Shown here piece by piece: positions 57,985 through 64,000 of a DNA stretch of 64,000 nt. The position numbers were made by a program, and so were the translations under genes. The stretch is from Bolinopsis microptera (lineage: Eukaryota > Ctenophora > Tentaculata > Lobata > Bolinopsidae), in the NCBI RefSeq assembly GCF_026151205.1, contig NC_087079.1, positions 6,606,169-6,670,168 on the forward strand, given 5' to 3'. Positions within the stretch are counted from its first letter, which is position 1. Every line of letters begins with the position of its first letter. The notes under the pieces were generated by a model that had not been told where the DNA came from, made no database searches, and saw only the letters and a list, made by a program, of their open reading frames with translations.

Positions 57985-59027
57985 CCTTATCGGACCTTAT
58001 ATTATTTAGATGGACATTAATTGAACGCTAGAGGCCCTAACGTTCATCTTAATGTCCGTTCAAATAAAGTCCGTTCATTTAAGGTCCGTCCAAGTCAGGG
58101 ACAAAAGAAAATCGCGATTATTTTGGCCAAAAATCGCGGTACCGTGACAAGCCAAACAGGCGACATAAAAAATTTGTCGCAAAAAATGGGAAAAATCGCG
58201 ATCCCGCACATGCCGCGATTTTCTTTTGTCCCTGGTCCAAGTTAAAGTCCGTAGAATTTGTTTCAAAACTTTTTCCACTTCGAACTTTTTGTCCAGAATA
58301 TGACAACTATGAGAACTTTATTGTGCCGTAAGTTAACGACGGAAAAGTTCTCCTTGGTCTGCCGGAGGCGCAAAAAAATCTAATGGTATATGATGTTTTC
58401 CAAGGGTCACTTGGCGGAAAAAGTCAACGAAATTATGGCACTCAACAACATAGTTCATGAGCTAGTCCCCGCCAACATGACAAACTTGTTCCAGTCTCTA
58501 GATATTACCGTAAATCGTGTTGCCAAGGACATTGTCCGACGTTGTTATAGTTCATATTACTCAGGGGAGGTAATGAAACAGTGCTAGGAAAGCTCCACGT
58601 GATGTTAAGGTTAACCTAAAGTTGTCTAAGATAAAACCACTTCACGCCGAATGGCTTGTAAAAGTTAACACTGAAATGCAGGACCGGGGTAGATTGATAA
58701 AAAAGGTTTCCATAAAGCTAGAAATCTAGAATGCTTTAAGCATGGACTATTTCTTGCACGAAAACCCATTTGATGAAGATGATATGTGATATTAGACACT
58801 GATCATGTAGTACACATATTATAACATTTTTACTGCTTAACGACTGCTTTTCTTACTTACTGTATACAAAATGGATTTAAAAATCATTTGCCGAAATAGA
58901 AAACGTCAAAAAAAAGGAAAAAAATTCGGATTTTTGATGGTTTTGAATGCCTTCTAGCGTTCATATTAATGTCCGTTCACAATTATGTCCGTTCATTTAA
59001 TGTCCGTCCAAATAAGGTCCGATAAGG
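57985..59027 (+). mobile_element. Pogo-type DNA transposon remnant with CCTTATCGGACC ends
   Basis: TA on both sides (57983-57984 and 59028-59029), inverted ends CCTTATCGGACCTTAT, and subterminal repeats of AATGTCCGTTCA on both flanks. Inside, a plus-strand frame at 58390-58587 carries LVPANMTNLFQSLDITVN, and further on KIKPLHAEWLVKVN appears in another frame. Both match the C-terminal part of pogo/Tigger DDE transposases (PANTTDLLQPLD and KPLHAKW). The copy is frameshifted and inactive. A hAT MITE has inserted at 58095-58234. Confidence 0.8.
58095..58234. mobile_element. 140-bp hAT-type MITE nested in the pogo element
   Basis: Ends CAGGGACAAAAGAAAATCGC and complement, with an exact 8-bp duplication GTCCAAGT (58087-58094 and 58235-58242). 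CAGGG-type ends and 8-bp duplications mark hAT elements. The interior repeats AAATCGCG and has no coding capacity. A second family member is at 62074. Confidence 0.9.
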
Positions 59028-60636
59028 TAGTTTGAAATCTGATCATTTTGTTTTCCAAATTATGACATATGATATGGTTAAGATGCTTTCCATTCCCTGA
59101 AGAGTTGTCGGCGAAAAATTGTTTTGATCACGTGACATGACCATATATGGAAATATGTCAAATTTCTCGTTTGGTTTAGGGTTTATTACTCAGCATGGCA
59201 CACGCTTGAGTTTGGGATTGGGTTACGGTTGGGGTCAGAATAAAGGGGTTTTGAATTATTTGTCAAAGCCATCTAGAGAACGTGTTCAACTTAGTCACGT
59301 GATAGTTCAGTGTAGAGTGATGTATCATCACTTTTACGTATATTTATTAACGTAATACTTTTTTGGCCGACTGAGTAAGTTTACTTTATCTTTGTGATAC
59401 AAGCAAATTTTAATAAAAACAGCCAAATAGTTAAGGTTTCTCAAAATAATTTCTCTGCTGCTAAAATTGTCAGTGATGACAGTTGAAAACCTAAAACTTT
59501 GAGGCAAATTCGGTGTGGAGTAGAAAACCTGCACATGCCTTATATCGGCTTTGCTTGGCTGAGTAGAGAATTGTGTTTCATAAGTCACAACATGCTGGTG
59601 ACTATACGTGAAGAATAAACATGCAGTTCACGAGACAAAAGAGGAAATTCTTTCGTCGAAAATTATAAAATTCATCGCTCAGCCAAAACGTGTTACCGCA
59701 GCGGTGAAAACATTATCCGAATTAAATTCAAGTTATTGTAACCTCAACTAGGAAGTTTCTGCTCACACAGTTCTCATGTAGCTATCATAGTATCATAGTA
59801 GTATCATGTATAAGCTATCATGACTTAACTTTAATTTCATATGGGTGGTTCCAATATTAACAAAAGTTGAAATTCATGACAGATGCTAGTTATCCAGATC
59901 AACTTCACATTAGCGTAAGGAATTTTAAGCCCGATTCCCAATTAGACTTTCTTACATCGTAATATGTGAACGATCTCTTATATCGTTGATCCTTATTGTA
60001 TCATTTGATACATATTTGTCGGGCTAATGTCTACGATTCTGCCTTTCCATCAACACGAACGTTCAAATTTTTCGAACTAAATTAAATTTGCGATTTAAGC
60101 TTGAAAACTTATTGAATTTTTAAAGAAAATTTCGATAACTTATATAAGTATTAATGTTTAAACTTAAAGTGGTGCGTCAACAACGATCATAATATTATTG
60201 AATCATTTATACCGTTATAACATTTTGTTCTACTGGTTCTAGGTTTTATAGGTTTTGTTCGAACTGACTAGTGGCTGCTCGTTATATTTAAAAATGTAGA
60301 AATCTTCCGTATCTAATAATCTTCAATCTACACTTGTTCCATTATTCGTTCGTATTTTCGTAACTTCGCCAATTCGGAATTACTGACGCGTCAATTATTT
60401 ATTTTTAGTCAGATTAATGACTTTTTTACAACGTATGCTAGTTATAATGCAAAACATAAACTTTATTAAATCGGTGTAATTATAATTCTCAGTTATACCC
60501 ATATAGACTAGCCCCAGGCCAAATAAATCTACAATAACTCTTCATATTCCAAACTCGCTCCTACATTATTTACTGCTTATCACTAAACGTCAGCAGTTTA
60601 TAACTTTATAATAAGCACTCTATCCAGCTAAAAGAT
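59028..60636. other. Intergenic region
   Basis: No gene recognised. A single copy of the dispersed motif GGCGAAAAATTGTTTTGATC followed by ACGTGACATG lies at 59113-59142. The last 600 bp are AT-rich and lead to the ATG at 60637; a TATAACTTTATAATAAG stretch at 60599-60615 might serve as a core promoter. Confidence 0.4.
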
Positions 60637-63130
60637 ATGCCCCGCATATCACGATACTACTTCGATATCAGCCTATTCGAGGATGACCCTTACAAACAGA
60701 GCCATGCCGGCCCAGATGTAACCCTTTTGGAGCTTCAAGAGCGAATCAGGAGGCAAGACAATTATATTTGTGAGCCGAAGACAGAAAATAAAAGATTACA
60801 CTTGGAGGAAGGTAGCTGTGTTTGTCGGTTCACGTCGTCCTGTCTGCCACAGGAAAATCGTGGGATAGTGAGAAAAGAAGAGGAGCCGCTAACAAGAGAA
60901 ATTCGTGGGATAGTGAGAAGAGAAGAGGAGCCGCTAACAAGAGAAATTCGTGGGACAGTGGGAAAAGAAGAGAAGCCGATAACAAGAGAAAGTTGTGGGA
61001 TAGTGGGAAGAGAAGAGGAGCCGCTAACAAGAGAAAATCGTGGGATAGTGGGAAAAGAAGAGGAGCCGCTCACAAGAGAAATTCTTGGGATAGTGAGAAG
61101 AGAAGAGAAGCCGCTAACAAGAGAAAAATGTTCAGATATAGACGAGGATCTCAGTAAGTGTGATGGAGCAGATTCTGCGTTTAACTCGGCTGAAAGTTTG
61201 GACTTAACAATATCAAGATCTGGCAAAAAAACTGCTGAAGCCGAAAAAGAGGTCTTGAAATCAAAAAGAAACTTAACTTCAGATGACCAGAATTGCGGAT
61301 TGATGGATTTTGGAGCGGAGGAAACATTGCAGAACACCGATCCAAGCTCTCAAACAACATGTGACCCTTTCTCTTTCCCTCATCTTCCAATGCAGACATC
61401 AACAAATTTGGATCTACCCTCCTTTACATCAGCAGCTCTTACTTCACCCAGTCCTATTCAAGGTAATGAATATGGCATTGCAGATTAATTCGAATTAGAC
61501 AACAAATTTTGAATTATGAAGAACACACAAGGAAAGATATTATAAAACTGGATGAGGAACAAGGTGTAGAAAAGAAAATGAAGACCAAGGCTTTCTCCAG
61601 TGGTGAAGATGAATCTAATAACTCACCAATAGAAAGAGTGGTACATATAACACAATTTGCTGCTGCTGGTGATTGGAGGGTTACTCCAAGAAAGTGAGCT
61701 GGTTTTAATTTCAATAAATAATCTCATCCTCAGATCTCCCAGAAGCCAATTTCGGCGATGTTTTCACGGGAATTGAGGACTCCCACTCGACTGAAAAGGA
61801 ATCTAGCCGAGAAATTCTCCAAAGCATCACCGACGAGAAGATTGAGCTGCTCTATGAAATTGGACGGACGGTAAGTACTATAAGTAGGGGGGACATTTTG
61901 TTTAATAATTATTAGTCATCTACTTTACATCAAGATATACCGACAAAGATTACATTGATATAATTCTACATTCTAGTTTTTAATTCCGGAAATATTAAAC
62001 TTGGGCAATTTTTTTAACTGTTCCTTGTTTAGAACTTTTTGTTGAATAAATCTTGATACTGGATGGGCCGAGGCAGGGAAAAAAGAAAATCGCGATTATT
62101 TTGCCCAAAAATCGCAATACCGCGATTTTTAACAGACTATACATTAGGCTATACATAAAATTTTTCGCAAATAATAGGAAAACTCGCGATTCCGCACATG
62201 CCGCAATTTCCTTTTTTCCCTGGGCCGATGTTAATCATATTCTTCTCCTGACACGTGACGGATATCAAACAATAACCACTCAAAACCAATAATCTCTGTC
62301 ACGTGTCAAACAAATATGATTTGCCTCCCCATCATTATGCAGATCTATAGCACAACATTACTAACACATCTTAGGGTTAGTAGGAACATAAGCGGTCACG
62401 TCCGCGAGAGTCGGGATGTTTGACCCATACTGTCAACGTATACTGTTAAATTCAACAGAACTGTTTTAACTTCATTGATAGTATCGTTGTTGAGTTCCTA
62501 GAATTTTTCCAGTTTTATACAGTTGATTCTGCAGAATTGTTCAAACTTTGTAAATTCTGTATTTCATAATGGCTATTATTTTGTGGACGCGCTGCACCTA
62601 ACTTAGGTCTCATTTTACTAAACACTACCATCTATACGTTTTGTCTACATTGTCACTGCCACTTTTTAAGCTTTTACATTTTGCAGTGCCTGAGTTCTAG
62701 CCGACAATTGTGTAAAATAATTAAGAAAGCTATAAAATAATTGTGTTTCAACATATAGAAATCCAAAAATATTTAACAACTATAAATGCACTAACTCGGA
62801 CTCATTGGTGTTTGCCTTTTGCATTGTGGGCAGAATGCAAAGTCATTGGTTAAACGTTATTTCGGCAAACAGACGGTCGCTATCGAAGCGGCCATAAAGC
62901 TTTTCACTGATTGAATAAGCTGTTGACAGAAATGTCCGTGATATAGAGCAGGCTGTCTTCGTCTGAAGGCTGGGTACCAGCAACTGAGCAACTGGTACCC
63001 AAAATAGCAACGAAAATAAATAAACTCGGGGCCGTTATGATTGAATTTGTCGCTGATAATTAATGCTTATTGTTTGTAGACTCTGCCAAAATACCAAATT
63101 CTTCTAAAACTAAATGGAGCACCACTTTGA
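60637..63130 (+). CDS. Protein of unknown function with 15-residue repeats, three exons
   Basis: Exons 60637-61462 and 61734-61870 are well supported (GTAATG and GTAAGT donors, CCTCAG acceptor). A possible last exon 63080-63130 adds LPKYQILLKLNGAPL and a stop, in phase. The total is about 337 residues. The N-terminus (MPRISRYYFDISLFEDDPYK, then LLELQERIRR) looks helical. Next come six to seven 15-residue repeats of the type RGIVRKEEEPLTREI, strongly charged. Then an acidic Ser-rich part and, in exon 2, DLPEANFGDVFTGIEDSHS and ITDEKIELLYEIGRT. No known domain is recognised. The last exon is uncertain since the intron would be 1.2 kb and contains a MITE. Confidence 0.6.
60854..61132 (+). repeat. 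45-bp coding tandem repeat
   Basis: Six or seven copies of a 45-bp unit (CGTGGGATAGTGAGAAAAGA, then AGAGGAGCCGCTAACAAGAG) with limited variation such as gtgagaaga/gtgggaaaa. As the unit is a multiple of three and purine-rich, other frames on both strands stay open too; those are shadows. Confidence 0.95.
62074..62222. mobile_element. 149-bp hAT-type MITE, second copy
   Basis: Ends CAGGGAAAAAAGAAAATCGC and near-complement, with flanking GGCCGAGG (62066-62073) and GGCCGATG (62223-62230), an 8-bp duplication with one change. The inside matches the 58095 copy (ATTATTTTG-CCAAAAATCGC and GCACATGCCGC) with a different middle. It lies in the second intron of the gene at 60637. Confidence 0.85.
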
Positions 63131-63613
63131 TAAGTTCCGCAATTTCTGCTTTTAATGATACAAAATATTATGAAGGAGCAGTTGCTACGAGGTCTGCAAA
63201 TTGGAATTTGTGCACGAGGTCAGGTGATTTTAACAAATGACACGTGGTTTAAGAAACTGTCACGTGACCAATTCGGCCGGTGCGTTGACAGCACGTGATA
63301 AGACCACCTGGTGATTGATTTAAAATTTGAGGTGAGCTGTTCACACAAAACTCAACGGTTGCCTGCTGTTTTCTATCAAAAACACCCTACCAGAGCGGAA
63401 GGGTTCAGTGTACACGAAAAATGGATTATCGTATTAAGTCAGGTGCTGAAATGCTGACCTCTCATAGGACCAGCTGTGTGCACGTGACCGTTGAAGCTAA
63501 CGCCGGTACTGCAAAAACCGTCCACAAAACATTTCATTAAGTTCAACATCCGTCTTAGCAGTGCAGATTTTATTTTTTTGTTTAGTGCCCTGTAACTTTG
63601 CTCCTCCACCAAG
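63131..63613. promoter_or_regulatory. Putative promoter region with four CACGTG sites
   Basis: CACGTG lies at 63241, 63261, 63292 and 63481 upstream of the ATG at 63614. The site at 63261 has the extended GTCACGTGAC form. No TATA box is evident. It is a promoter only if the weak gene call at the right edge is real. Confidence 0.3.
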
Positions 63614-63999
63614 ATGCTGACCGATGTAAGTTTCTCATCCTCTACTAGCTTTTAACTGAGATCGATTAATTTCCTTAATCAACTTATTCGAAATAGTTAT
63701 CATGGACCGAATTTGTCGCAGGCTTAATTATTCCTGCAAGTCGACTTCAAATGTTTTAAAATTCTTGATTTTCTCTAGTTTAATAAAAGAATGAAATAAA
63801 AATCAAGTTCCACTATTAAAGCGTATTAAATTTAATATTATTGTGAATTGTGGGATGAACGTAATAAAATTCAATTGTCAGCAGAAATAATCTGACTCAA
63901 AATTTTCGACTGTTTTTTTAACAGGCTGAATTTTCGCGGCCATATGCGAGATTTGCCATAAAGTCTGTGAAAATTATTTCTTCGTGGTATTATAAATAA
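63614..63999 (+). CDS. Possible first exon(s) of a gene running off the window
   Basis: ATG CTG ACC GAT at 63614-63625 is followed by a strong GTAAGTTT donor. An acceptor (TTTTTTTAACAG) at 63924 joins in phase to AEFSRPYARFAIKSV and then reaches a stop at 63997-63999. A tiny first coding exon followed by an intron is plausible, but the 28-residue product is not recognised, and the second exon may be spurious with the true one beyond the window. Confidence 0.2.
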
Positions 64000-64000
64000 T

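Overview
The window is nuclear DNA from an animal. It holds spliced genes with GT-AG introns of roughly 70-400 bp, long secreted and membrane proteins built from metazoan modules (sushi, VWC, Ig, C-type lectin), a rhodopsin-type GPCR, a calcium-channel alpha-2/delta subunit, ciliary and sperm-tail proteins, an intron-containing tRNA-Leu pair, LINEs, tRNA-derived SINEs, many terminal-inverted-repeat transposons and many mini/microsatellites. The base composition is AT-rich. The gene content and small introns suggest an early-branching metazoan such as a medusozoan cnidarian or a relative. The phylum cannot be fixed from the sequence alone.

Layout: 1-2.6 kb is intergenic with a CACGTG cluster. 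2.6-10.8 kb (+) is a nine-exon FSIP2-like gene with a large last exon carrying a helical repeat array. 11.05-12.84 kb (-) is a six-exon sushi-domain membrane protein. 13.26-14.28 kb (-) is a two-exon CFAP100-like coiled-coil gene. 15.17-16.97 kb (-) is an intronless GPCR. 19.69-27.52 kb (-) is a 19-exon secreted C-type lectin / Ig / multi-VWC protein, with two tRNA-Leu(CAA) genes inside one intron. 29.46-37.72 kb (-) is an 18-exon alpha-2/delta calcium-channel subunit. 39.31-39.93 kb (+) is a small type I membrane protein with a PPxY tail. From 40 to 59 kb the window is mostly accessory: MITEs, a long (CTCTCC)n tract, three or four decayed LINEs, pogo-type transposons, and a two-tier tandem repeat (65-73 bp monomers inside two larger units). 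A partial secreted gene with a sushi domain lies at 50.35-51.48 kb. 60.64-63.13 kb (+) is a gene of unknown function with a 45-bp coding repeat, and a possible first exon of another gene sits at the right edge.

Exon chains were assembled by hand from reading frame, splice sites and phase. For the VWC gene (879 codons with stop), alpha-2/delta gene (1000 codons with stop) and FSIP2-like gene (1855 codons with stop) every junction keeps phase. The genes look like independent neighbours, not a functional cluster, although FSIP2-like and CFAP100-like both point to the axoneme or sperm tail. The most interesting unexplained structures are the nested satellite next to a LINE at 55.3-57.4 kb, a family of TA-inserting elements whose ends all read CCTTA, DNA elements sitting only 15-35 nt downstream of 5' splice sites, and minisatellites that begin exactly at the stop codons of two genes.
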